A stretch of DNA of 64,000 bases from Leucosporidium creatinivorum. Lineage: Eukaryota > Basidiomycota > Microbotryomycetes > Leucosporidiales > Leucosporidiaceae. The stretch's first letter is position 1; every line of letters starts with the position of its first letter. The notes under the pieces were generated by a model that was not told where the DNA came from, did no database searches, and saw only the letters and a program-made list of their open reading frames with translations. The translations under genes were made by a program, and so were the position numbers. Where the stretch lies: positions 98,650-162,649 of the forward strand of contig BCKL01000031.1 in the NCBI GenBank assembly GCA_001600635.1, in the 5' to 3' direction. Of this stretch, positions 21,126 through 30,737 are shown piece after piece.

Positions 21126-21813
21126 TCAGACGAGAAGAGCCAGTCCACCCGCGACAAAAAGACCAAGTCCACCAGCAGCAATCTGCTTGGCCGCACCCGA
21201 ACCCTTGGCGGTGGGAGTAGCTCCGGCGGCCGAGGAGTCGGCGACGGCGGTTCCCTTGACGTAGGTAAGGGGGGTCTTTCCGCCGGCCGTGCTGTCCGTG
21301 TACTTGACCGCGCACACGTCGTTCCAAGCTGAAGGTGCGGAAAAGTCAGTACACTCGTTTGCAAGAGGTTGAGATAGAGAAGACGGACACTCGACGAAGA
21401 GCTGACCGCTAGTCGAGTTGGAGAGGCATCCCGAGCAGTCGAGGAGGGCCTTGGAAGCCGAAGGAGCGCAGTAGCAGTTGGCGGCTTTGGTCCCCTCCTC
21501 TGTAGTAAGATCTTGGCCGCTGTAGATGACATCGCAACCCTAGGGAATGTCAAAGGTCAGCCTGATTAGCTCGGGGGCCGAACGCGGCGAGCGCAGAGGG
21601 AGAGGGCGCACGTCGCTGTTTTAAGACCTTGATGATGGGAGCGCACGCAGGTTTACAAGCGTCTTCAATGGCCGTGTCGTTGAAGCCTTGCGCATGAGCT
21701 CCAGCTGCCGACGGCGGAGGAAGGGGTCAGTTCGAATCATCGCCGAGCGGAGGGGCAAGTCCACACTCACCAGCAAGAGTGAGAGCAGCGAGGGCGACGA
21801 GAGAGAACTTCAT
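21126..21813 (-). CDS. Small secreted 8-cysteine GPI-type protein, copy 4
   Basis: Closest relative of broken copy 1, sharing the leader and signal peptide (MKFSLVALAALTLAAGAQAQ from 21813). Core: ACKPACAPI, GCDVIYSGQD, CYC, CSGC, WNDVC, then TPLTYVKG and a short linker to the GPI-type tail AAGGLGLFVAGGLALLV with TGA at 21126-21128. The boundary between exons 2 and 3 is awkward: keeping GCDVIYSG in frame needs a GTCTTA donor or a shift, so that junction should be treated as unsure. Asn sequons (FNDTA, SNSTSG) support secretion. Confidence 0.8.
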
Positions 21814-21935
21814 GGCTGATGATGCGAGGCGAGAGAGATGTGAGAATCAGAAAGACAAGAGCAGATTCTTCCCACAAGGCTCGCTCAGCCCGCTCCGCCG
21901 ACCCCTCTCGGCGCTCGGGTCCCGACAAACGTCCC
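21814..21935 (-). promoter_or_regulatory. Duplicated promoter/leader of secreted copy 4
   Basis: The reverse complement matches 6366-6490 in front of copy 1, including CCGAGAGGGGTCGGCGGAGC, AATCTGCTCTTGTC-type leader sequence, TTTCTGATTCTCAC and CATCAGCC before the ATG. The order and spacing are the same, so the duplication unit reached beyond the coding region. Confidence 0.7.
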
Positions 21936-22129
21936 CCAATGAGGACGAGGCCTCGCAGGGGACACCGATTTCCAAGGATGTACATTCGGACCCCGCATCC
22001 ACGCATGGGAGAAAGCGGCGACCCAAGGGAGCGGGAGCAGGTAGAGCCGAGAGCCGTCGCCGAGCAGCTCACGCACGAGCGAAGAGATGTTACAACATCA
22101 CTACCAGCACTCACATACACACATACAAA

Positions 22130-23868
22130 TCATCGTCTAATGCCCCTAGCTCCACCCCTCGCGACCCTCTCCCTCTCCCTCTCCCTCACGCCCGGCCCAG
22201 CTCCCCCCGGCTCGACTCTCAATCCCTCCAGTCTCCTCCTCCCGCTTTTCTCAAACTCCTCAAACTCGTCATCCTCTATCCTATCCTCCTCGACATGCAG
22301 CTGGACGTGCACCTGAATTCCCTCGATTGCGGAGAGCGAGCCGAGAGGGAGCGGCTCGGTTGAGCGTGAGGGGAGGAGAGAGGGCAGGGAACGGAGGGAG
22401 GTGATGGAGCGGGAGCGGTAGGCTCGTTTGGAGGAGGGGTAGGATGCCTTGGTCTGTACGTCGAATGCTACAGAGCCCATGGACGGTCGACGATCCTCTG
22501 AGCCGTCGTATGCCCCTCCTCCTCCTGCGCCGAGGTCTGCGCCGAGGGTCGATTCTGCGCCGCCGTGGAGGGAGATACGGGTCGGTGCGTGGGTGGATTG
22601 AGGGAAAGACCCAATGACGCCGGAGTTGCGGTGCGATTGGAGCTTGTCGGGCACGGAGAGGGTCGTGAAGAGGGAGAGGGCGTAGCAGGCGGGGAGGGGC
22701 ACTGATTGGGCGTAGCGTCAGCCGCTGCTCGCATTCAGCAAAAGAGGAGGAATGAAAGACGGACGGAAAAAAGCGTAGGCAATGTCACAGGTCATTAGAT
22801 CGTCCCCGTTGTAGACGAGGGAGAGGATGGCTCTGCTCGGCGGGGCGGGGCAGGGTCAGTATCGCCGAGCTTGAGCTCTGAGCTTGAGTGAGAAGAGCTC
22901 ACCCTGGGATGGCAATGACGGTAGTATACGCCGCTGATCGAATGGAGGTGTTGATGATCATCTTTAGCGCCGAGTCGGTGGTGGGATTGAAGCCAGCGAG
23001 GCGAGAGTGCAGTTGGCCGATGTCTGTAGGGAAGTGAGGTCAGCTGCGAGGTATCGGGAGGCAGATGCAAGCGACATACAAGTGATGGTGATGATTGTAT
23101 CTGTACATGCGCTACAGAGCAACCAAATAACGACGCAGTTGTTGAACGTCGGCTTGAAGGGCGAATCGAGCCAGGGGTTTTGGTAGTAGAGCATGCCCCA
23201 GCTGCGAGGGACGGGTTAGCTCGCAGTCGGCATAACATAGGGAGCAAGTCTCTGCCCACTCACATGGTCGTCCCAAGGCTCCCGAGAAAGCTCGTCGCGA
23301 TTAACAGCCCGGCCGAGCAGAGGAGGAGCCATCGGTGATACTCTCTTCGCATGATCTGCAGCCTTCCGGGGTCAGCCGAGGCTTCACAGCTATCCCATGT
23401 TAAACGGACTCACCCTCGAAGCCCTCCAAACCAACACACTCTGCACCAAACCTCCCGCCAGCCCAATCAATACCGGCTCGACCGTCTCAACCTTTGTACC
23501 CCTCAACAGACTGCCTGCATCCCTGCTCTGCAGTGTGCCGAAATGGAGGATATCATTTACTTGCAACCCCGCGATCAAGGTGGTGAGAAGGACGACGAAG
23601 AGGATTAGCCGCTTGAGGCGACGGGAGGTGGACGACCAGGAGGGGCCGGGGGAGGTGAGGTGGTGGGTTAGGGAGCAGAGGAGGATGCCGGTGAGGAGGA
23701 GGGAGGCTGAGCAGCCCAGGAGCACTGGCCCGAGCTGTTTGGGACAGGGAGTGATTAGCGATACGCACTTCGACGGGGGGCAGGCCAGGCTCGGCTCGAC
23801 GATGAAGGGGCAAGCAAGCTCACTAGGGCCATCGACTCGGCGTCTGTAGCTGGTGCTGTATCGCTCAT
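22130..23868 (-). CDS. Seven-helix membrane protein, DUF6534-like
   Basis: Start at 23868 (MSDTAPATDAESMALVS), then hydrophobic helices LGPVLLGCSASLLLTGILLC, RLILFVVLLTTLIAGLQV, PVLIGLAGGLVQSVLVWRAS, HRWLLLCSAGLLIATSFLG, NNCVVIWLLCSACTDTIITI, SAAYTTVIAIPGAILSL and a last one ending in LPACYALSLFTTLSVPD. The tail of about 170 residues is Gly/Ser/Arg rich and cytosolic by the usual topology. About six introns. The pattern (VQ..LVWR, SDxxIT-like CTDTIIT, ..RL, TxxxxxxA) matches basidiomycete seven-helix proteins annotated DUF6534. Such proteins are greatly expanded in basidiomycetes and have no known ligand; a receptor role is only a guess. Confidence 0.8.
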
Positions 23869-24131
23869 CGCTGCTCGTATGTGGCGTGTAGCAGGAGCAC
23901 AAGCAGCAACAGCGAGCGAGCGGCTAAAGTTGTAGATCAACCTTCGTTGGCGAGCCTCGTCCAGCCTTCCCCAGGCCAAAGGCACGACTCAGCCTGATTC
24001 GGCGCTCCCTCCGCCCGTTGAACCTCGTCCTGTAGCTCTATCGCCGACCCTGATACTCTGGGAACCTACCACGCTACAGTCTCGTGGAAGCGCATCTACT
24101 CTTCCTCGCCGCTCTCCTCCAGCACGAGCAG

Positions 24132-26403
24132 ATGCCGCCTGGACCTTCCAACTCGTCGCGGGAGGTGGAGCTCTGGCAGCCTCAGCCGGTGCAGAAGCAG
24201 ATACAGCAGCAGCAGCAGGAGCAGACGCCCGTGTGTATCATGTGGGATTATGAGGTGCGTTTGCTGAGCTGTACGAGACGTGGCAGGAGACAGAAGAGCA
24301 GAAGGCAGGAGCTTGGAGGATGGATCAACAAGCAACAAGGGGGAGCTAGGCGAATGGGCTACGGGACTGGCGTACAGCCGCAGGGCAGGGGAGCACTAGC
24401 TCATTCTGCACCTCATCAACTCTCCTACGCGCCTCCAACGAGCAGCTCTGCACCTCATCTTCGCTCGTCGCTGACCCTCCCCCTCTCGCTCCGCTGCAGA
24501 ACGTCCGCATCCCCTCCGACATGCCCTCAGCCTACACAGCCTGTTCCCTCCTCCGTCAAATAGCCAGCACCTACGGCCCCATCCGCCAATTCCGAGCCTA
24601 CATGGAAACGGAGCTGGAGAGGGGGGATCGCAAGACCCAGAACAGGAGTGCGCTGCAGAGTAGTGGAGTGACTGTTGCAGATACGCCTCACAACGGGGGG
24701 AAGGAAGGTGAGCTCTTTCGGACCGAAAACGAGCAGGAAGGCCGGAGCTGACCCTTCGCCGAACCTGAACAGTCGCCGACAAGCAGCTCATTGTCGACCT
24801 CTTCACCTTCGCCCTGGATCATCCTCACGCGACCTTCGTCCTTATCTCAGGCGACAAAGACTTTGCCTACGCCTGCTCGACCCTCCGCAACAGGCAGTAC
24901 CGGATCGTCCTCGTTTGCCCCGAGGTCGGCGTGAACGAGAGCTTGAGGCAGAGCTGTGATCAGGTCGTTTATTGGAGGACGCAGGTGTTGGGTTTGCCGA
25001 TGAGGAGTGCGGGTGGCGCGTGAGTTGTGGGCGAGGGAGAGGGAGAGGAAGTAGGGAGCCGAGAGCTGATCGCCGAACTCTCGCGCAGGGCTCCGGCAAA
25101 ACGACTGAGGACCAATCAGCAGCCACAGCAACAGCCGCACTATAACCCGCAGTTCTACCAGCAGCAACCGCACCAACAACAGCCAGCGCACTACGTCCCC
25201 TACACCTACGCCCAACCCGCCATCGCCGGTCCCTCCCGTCCCGCTCTCCCTCCACCTCGACCTCCTCCCACCTTCGCAGACCACGCCATCGCCACCGCCG
25301 CTAGGCTGGCTCATCAAAACCTTCCCGCCGCCGGACCCTCCATATCCACCTCCACCGCACCCGCACCCGCACCCTCGTCGAAGGAGAAGGAGAAGAAGCT
25401 CCCTCGCGTTCGGACGGCAGACCAACTCGCCGCGAGCAAACAAAAGAAGGAGAGGAAGAGGGTTGCTCGAGCGACGGCTGCTGCTGCGGAGGAGAAGGCC
25501 AAGGAGGGTAAGGGGAAGAAGAGGAAGATTGAGGTCATTGAGCTTGGGTCATCGTCGGAGGAGGATGAGAGGGAGGACGAGGACGAGGAGGGCTTCATCC
25601 TACCCCCCTCGGTCGTCGCGGCGAGGTTGCCTGCCGCTCTTCCTCCCAAACCCAAGGCGACGGAGAGACCACCGCCGAAACGAGCTCCCATGGCGGGCGA
25701 TCCACTTCCCCTTCCCTCGACTCTCACCACCAACCCGACCGCTTCGACGAGTAAGAGCAAGAGCAAGATCGCTCGCCTTGCCCGACCTCACGACGACGCT
25801 GGGCCGAGCTCGGATCTCATCATTGTCCCTTCCTCGGCTCGGAAACTGCGCCCTTCCACGTCGGCTTCCACCTCAGCAGCAGTAGCACCAACACCCAATC
25901 GTCGATCTTCCCTCCGCTCCTCCACCACCAACACCTCCGCCTCTGCCCTCGCCTCCACCTCAGCGCAGCAAGCCGACTCAGGATCAGACGCCGAGGAAGT
26001 CGTCGTCTCAGCTCCTCAACGTCCGCCACCCTCCTCCGCCTCCAAGCCTCAGTCCAAGAAGGCCTCAACCCAGCAGCAGCAAGCCCACGAGCGCTCTCGC
26101 TCGCAAGCAGCCGCCCCCTCGCCAGCAACTGCACACGACCCCGATTCCGATGGCTACTCCTCGGATAACCATCCCTCGCTTTTAACCTCGGCCGCGTCGC
26201 TCGCCGGGCAAGTAAGGGCCAGAGCAGCGGCGGAGAGGAAGTATCAGCGGATGATGGCCGATCCGGATGGGGAGGGGATGAGCAGCGAGGAGAGTGATGT
26301 TGGATTGGAGGAAGAGGAGAGTGGGAGTGGGAGTGGGAGTGGGAGTGAGGGGGATGAGGATGTGAGCGCTATGCTTGTTAGTCGGGTGAATGGGAGGCGG
26401 TAG
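24132..26403 (+). CDS. NYN-domain (MARF1/Limkain-type) putative RNase
   Basis: Four exons. Residues about 30-190 form a NYN domain: VCIMWDYENVRIPSDMPSA, YGPIRQFRAYME, LQSSGVTVADTPHNGGKEVA, QLIVDLFTFALDHP, FVLISGDKDFAYACSTLR, YRIVLVCPE. The acidic residues of the PIN-like active site (WDYEN, IVDLF, SGDKDF) are all present, so nuclease activity is plausible. The long C-terminal half is low complexity: Gln/Pro-rich, KKRK-type basic nuclear-localisation-like segments, acidic runs and a Gly/Ser repeat near the end. Start at the ATG 24132; a GTG upstream is not needed. The first intron is long for this window (24255-24499). Relatives in animals act on mRNA stability in the germ line; the fungal role is not established. 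Confidence 0.85.
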
Positions 26404-26628
26404 AAGAGGAGCTTGGAGGAAGGCCGGGGGAGGGGGTTCGGCGATGGCAGCTTGGCGCAGGGGACAGGTGGACGAGCTGTAGTGCAGTGCAAAGTCGTTT
26501 GTGTACCCAAATCTTCTCATCTGCGTCACCAGCGAGCTTCCTCCTCGCTCAGCTTGCCCCGAGTCGACCTCGGCCGATCCCCCTCTTCGCCTCTCTGCCT
26601 CTGCCCCTCACCTTCGCTCGACTCCACC

Positions 26629-27062
26629 ATGGCCGGCCGCATCCCCATCGGTTCAGCCCTTCTCTTCACCGGCGCAATCACAGGACTAGGTTACGGAATC
26701 ATGTACCGTTCGTCTTTCCCCCTCCTTCCTGCTGTCTTACACCCGCCCTCGAGAGCTGACCAGAGAATGAGCCCACAGTGACCACCCCAACAGACCAACA
26801 ATTCTACGACGCCCTCGCTCCCGACTTGAAGCGGAAAGTAGATGAGAACAGGGCGATGCAGGCTAGGAGGTTGCAGCAGAGGGAGGGGATCGAGAGGATT
26901 CAGGTGAGTGAGGGTTGCGTCTCTCTTGGTTTCGCTGCTCGCTGGGAGCGGTTGGGAGGGAGCTGGAGCTGTAGGGGTAAATGCTGATGCAAGGGTGATA
27001 TGGTGCAGAAAGCGGCGGAGGAGGATAAGCCCGTTTGGGCGACTGAAGGCAAGAAGGTCTGA
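26629..27062 (+). CDS. CBP4: CBP4-type mitochondrial complex III assembly factor
   Basis: Three exons code for a protein of roughly 85-90 residues: MAGRIPIGSALLFTGAITGLG (one inner-membrane helix), then YLTTPTDQQFYDALAPDLKR and a charged helix, ending KAAEEDKPVWATEGKKV. The TPTxxxFxxxxxPDLxRK motif just after the helix and the DKPxW near the end are the marks of fungal Cbp4, which helps cytochrome b enter the bc1 complex (UQCC3 in animals). Introns at about 26706-26779 and 26904-27008 use CTGAC-like branch points. Length fits the family. Confidence 0.85.
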
Positions 27063-28600
27063 TGCGTTCAGCGAGGAGGAGGAGGAGCAGGTGAGTTCGC
27101 TGTAGTCTTTGCGCAAGGAGGGAAGAAGCTGACGGGTCTCACTACAGAAAGAGTGTATCATTGTACTACTAGCAAGCTGTAGCAATTTCGACTTCACCAG
27201 CATTCGCCATTCCAAGCCGAAGCGATTTCAGGTCGGCGCCGACGAGGATCGCGAGCTTCCACTTGCTCGACGAACGGCTGCTACACTGGAGCAGAATCAT
27301 ACCATATCGTCGCCTTCGTCCTTGCTCTCGGACCTCCCGCTGTCCTCGAATACACCGCCGCCGAACTGGGTCGCAGCTTCAAGCCGAGCATCGAGCGCCT
27401 CAGCTGCCACCTTCAGGCCGCATACACTCGCCGACATCATCGTATGAGCTTGTCTGGTCCTCTGGCCTTTCTGTCGACTCGCAACGCTCGCCAACAGCTC
27501 GCCAGCGCCGGCGCCGACTCGGCTCGCCTCAAGCCAAGGATCGAAGGCAGCAGGCTGGTCAGCATCAGCTCGTACGAACTTCCAACATGAGCAGCACGAT
27601 ACCTTCACTCGTCTCTCCGCTACTCGCCTTCTGCACCCCTCGGCTCTGGGGGAGATGGTCGCAACAGGTCATTCGCCGAACCCCCTCGCTCACTCGCCGC
27701 TGTCGCTGGACCTCTTCAACTGCCGTACAGCACAACAACATCTGCACAACTAGCTTCCACACCGCACGGCACAAAGTCGCTGCGTCGAGCCACCCCTTTT
27801 TCTCGCCAGCACCACTCGAATCGTCCGCTCGAAGCTCATCTCCCGCTCGCAGCTCTACTCGCTTGGCTCATCCATCTCCTCTCACATCTACTTGCTCCTC
27901 TCGCAATCAAACCCCCCTCCACTTGCCTCTACCGCACCGCCCCAGCGTCGCCCACCCGCCCGCCGCCCTTCGCGCGCCGAACTGAGCGCCGAGCCCGCCG
28001 AGCCCGCAAAAACGGCAGCAGCACCGTCCGGCCACCTCGACGTTTTCCCCCACTCACTCGTTCGCCAACGAGCTGGCCTCCCCCATCCCCATCCCCATCC
28101 CAAAATCAGCTCTCCTCGGCCCTCGCCGTCCCGTCGGTCGGCGCCGCTCCCCCTTGCATTTTTCGCCGCGAGGGCGGGAAAGGGGTCATAGTGAGCGGAG
28201 AGCTGATAGGAAGGGGGTCTAGGAGTATTGGAGAGAAGAGGGGGGTTAGGTAGGGGCGCTGAACGGGCGGAGGTAGGGGATGCGGAGCGGCGTTCGGCGC
28301 TGCGCTGGCTTCTCGGTTGGGTTGTGCTCTTAGCTGAGCTGAGCGGGTGGAGAGACGACGGGGATGCTTGTAGCAGAGTGAGAACGATACGATGGAACGA
28401 GATTTTTGTGAATCGATCGCAAAGTGCTCCCCCGACCTCCTCGAAGCCAATGGACGGGTAGAGAGCGAGCGCCGAACCCTCTCTCTCCGCTCTCACGCTC
28501 ATCTGCGCGACACAACGTACTCACAGCACTGCGATATCAAAGTAAAACTACACTTCATCCCTCTCGCCCTCTCCCCTCTCCCCTCCTCCCACCGGAGCGC
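27063..28600. other. 1.5 kb without a recognised gene
   Basis: Between CBP4 and the lipocalin-like gene (convergent). An ATG-less 240-codon plus frame (27263-27985) is Arg/Ser/Pro rich and looks like a shadow of composition. Another frame across 27265-27590 reads AFVLALGPPAVLEYTAAELG and is more protein-like, but it has no start, domain or intron logic I could support. A decayed gene is possible. The right half is C-rich and intron/UTR-like. Confidence 0.5.
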
Positions 28601-29286
28601 TCAAGCGACCCTACTCTTCTTCCTCTCCAACTCGCTCCTCGCCGGGTCCTCGTCGTGGGGGATACGGAACATGCCCTCTCCCTTCCCCAAACACTCCTTC
28701 AACTCCTGTACCGTTCCGAGCTCGGTGACGAGATTTGCGATAAAGTCGTCCGTCAGCACGGTGCCCGACTTGCGCTGGTAAATGTCCAAGCCGGCGGGAG
28801 TGAAGAGGGTCGCGGAGAAGAAGGTGATTACGTATTCGGGGGCTGTAGGAGGCGCGGAGGCGGAGGCTGCTAGTGAGGATGGTGGCAACAACCTGTACCC
28901 GAGAATCTCCCAGTGCGAGGTGGCAATCATGAGGAGACCTCGGCCTCGCCTGCGCGGTTTCGGAGGTCAGCTCGGCGATCCTTCTCCACCTCAACAGCAA
29001 GAACTCACCACTTCCACCTCGCTCCATTCCCCTCGCTCGTCTCCAATCTGTCCACCCCTTTGACCGTACTCGGCGCCTTCCCTACAGGGTCGGAGCGCTT
29101 GTTGTAGAAAACGACATCATCGAAGGTCGTGTTCGGCTGGCCCGGGATGGTCGAGTAGGTGATGACGACGTTCTTCTTGTCCTTCCATAATGGGAGGGTG
29201 CTCGCGACTCTGTATTGTTCACCGAGAGATGGTGTTAGCGAGGAGAAGAGATGGGAGATGAGAGAGGGGAGACGCACACTTGCCAT
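28601..29286 (-). CDS. Lipocalin/calycin-like small fungal protein
   Basis: Start at 29286 with a very short first exon (ATG GCA A), intron to about 29216, giving MAIASTLPLWKDKKNVVITY. Then IPGQPNTTFDDVVFYNKR, GNGARWKWRGRGLLMIATSHWEILGY, PEYVITFFSATLFTPAGLDIY and a helical C-terminus ending ERKKSRVA. Alternating hydrophobic strands with W-x-W-R-G-x-G-L resemble fungal proteins predicted to have a calycin barrel. Length about 180 residues. No signal peptide, so a cytosolic role in binding a small ligand is a guess. The fold call rests on recollection of the motif, not a search. Confidence 0.65.
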
Positions 29287-29563
29287 GAGCCTAAGAGGGA
29301 TTGATAAGGTACAGCTGTAGGAGCGAGGTCTGGTGCAGAAGAATTTGGCGGGTGAATTTGTAGTGAATGAGGCATCTTCTGAGAGCGAGCGATGAGGAGG
29401 AGGGAGAGAGGCAACGACGAGGGTTGGACTCGTACGTCGTTCCGGCGAGCTGAGCGATTCTCGAGACGGCTCTGTAGCGCTTTATATCGGCGCCGAGCAG
29501 GCAGCAGGGTAACAGAACCTTATAGTGGTGCTACTTCTACAGCCCTACAGCCCCAAAGCAAGC

Positions 29564-30042
29564 ATGTCGACCGCCGCCTCCTCCGCCCCCTCCCCGACAG
29601 ACTCGCCCTCACCAGAATACAGCAAAGCCGCCGCGTCCGTCCTGTTCCCCTTCCCTCAACCAATTACACCCTGCTAATACGGCCTCTGTACCGCAGCGTC
29701 GACCTCTCCGAAGATCGACACGGCTCCTCGCTCATCATCGGCGCCTCGACCGTCGTCGGCTTCCTCGTCCTCGCGCTCAGTGGGTTGGTCCTGGCGGTCA
29801 AAGTGGCAAGATGGACGAGAGAGAGGAGGGAGAGGAAGAGGGGGAGGGAGGTGTTGATGAGGGAGGGGGTGGTCCGGTGAGTGATGAGCCTGCGAACGAA
29901 CCGGGAATGAATGAAGGCCTGCGGGGGAGAGGGAGGGAGAGTGCTGATGCGTTGTATACACTGCTACAGGAACGAAAAGAGGCGAGGCAAGAGGGGCATG
30001 AACGCTTTCGAGAGGCAGGAATGGGAGGGAGTGCCCGCTTGA
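29564..30042 (+). CDS. Small single-pass membrane protein, paralog a
   Basis: Three exons. MSTAASSAPSPTDSPSPEYS, then VDLSEDRHGSSLIIGASTVV leading into one helix (about GFLVLALSGLVLAVKVARW), a strongly basic cytosolic segment (TRERRERKRGREVLMREG, NEKRRGKRG) and the end FERQEWEGVPA. The paralog at 33288-33909 has the same layout and ends WERGEWEGVPA, with its last intron near or inside that motif. No known domain. Single helix with positive cytosolic side suggests N-out, C-in. It lies 700 bases from the DUF6533-like gene, as does the paralog. Confidence 0.7.
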
Positions 30043-30737
30043 GGGTCTTGGAGCGCTGAAAACTAGGGCCGAGGTGCGCTCTATGGGGGGTCGGGAAGAG
30101 TGTCCATGCTGGGCCATGTACTATGTGAGTCTCCGGTCCTTTCGAGCGGGCTTGCAAGGCCTTTCGAGAGGGGGAAAGCTGACCCCTCGGCGTTGAGCAG
30201 ATCGCCCAACTGATTGTACGAGAGCTGTAGACGAGGCGTTGTTGTTCCCTTACTGTCATTCAGAAGAGGTTGTTGTATACCTGTACGTCACCCGCCTCTT
30301 CTTCTTCTATTTCTCCTTCTCCGCCTTCTCTCCCTCACTCGATCGATCGGATCCAAGTCGGCCGAGCACGAGCACAAAAGCTGACCATCCTTTCGCGCAG
30401 ATCTCCCTTCCTCTGTCGTAGAGCAGAGCTGCCAGCTGCCATTGCATCCAGCATTACCCCATCCCTAACCCCAATCCCACGACCCTTGTCTACCGGTCCG
30501 CCTACTCACTCCCCTTCTCGGCTCTCGGCCCTCGACTCTCGCCTCCAATCCAGTGGAGTGGAGCATAACAAAAACAAACCCGCTTGGCAAAATCAACCCC
30601 ACCCAGCTTCTCTGAACTCACCTCCCCACATGCGCAAACTTTCTCGTCTAGCTACTACATACTGGGCCCTCCTCCTTCTCCGCTCGACTCGACTCGGCTC
30701 GGCTCGGCTCGGCGCCTCGCCTCCATCTCAACGGCTC
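30043..30737. other. Intergenic, convergent, no gene seen
   Basis: 3' flanks of the single-pass protein gene and the seven-helix gene. Contains pyrimidine-rich stretches and a repeated GCTCG/GGCTC run at about 30690-30715, but no supported coding sequence. Confidence 0.5.

Noticed and set aside
6491-21813. Calling the secreted family CFEM
   Set aside because: Eight cysteines are present but the spacing differs from CFEM and the conserved Asp context is not seen.
22130-22702. Separate gene for the Gly/Ser-rich frame
   Set aside because: It joins in frame with the upstream transmembrane exons of the DUF6534-like gene and is better read as its tail.
27263-27985. 240-codon plus-strand open frame
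   Set aside because: Arg/Ser/Pro-rich composition typical of shadow frames in GC-rich DNA, no domain, and no intron although all neighbours have introns.
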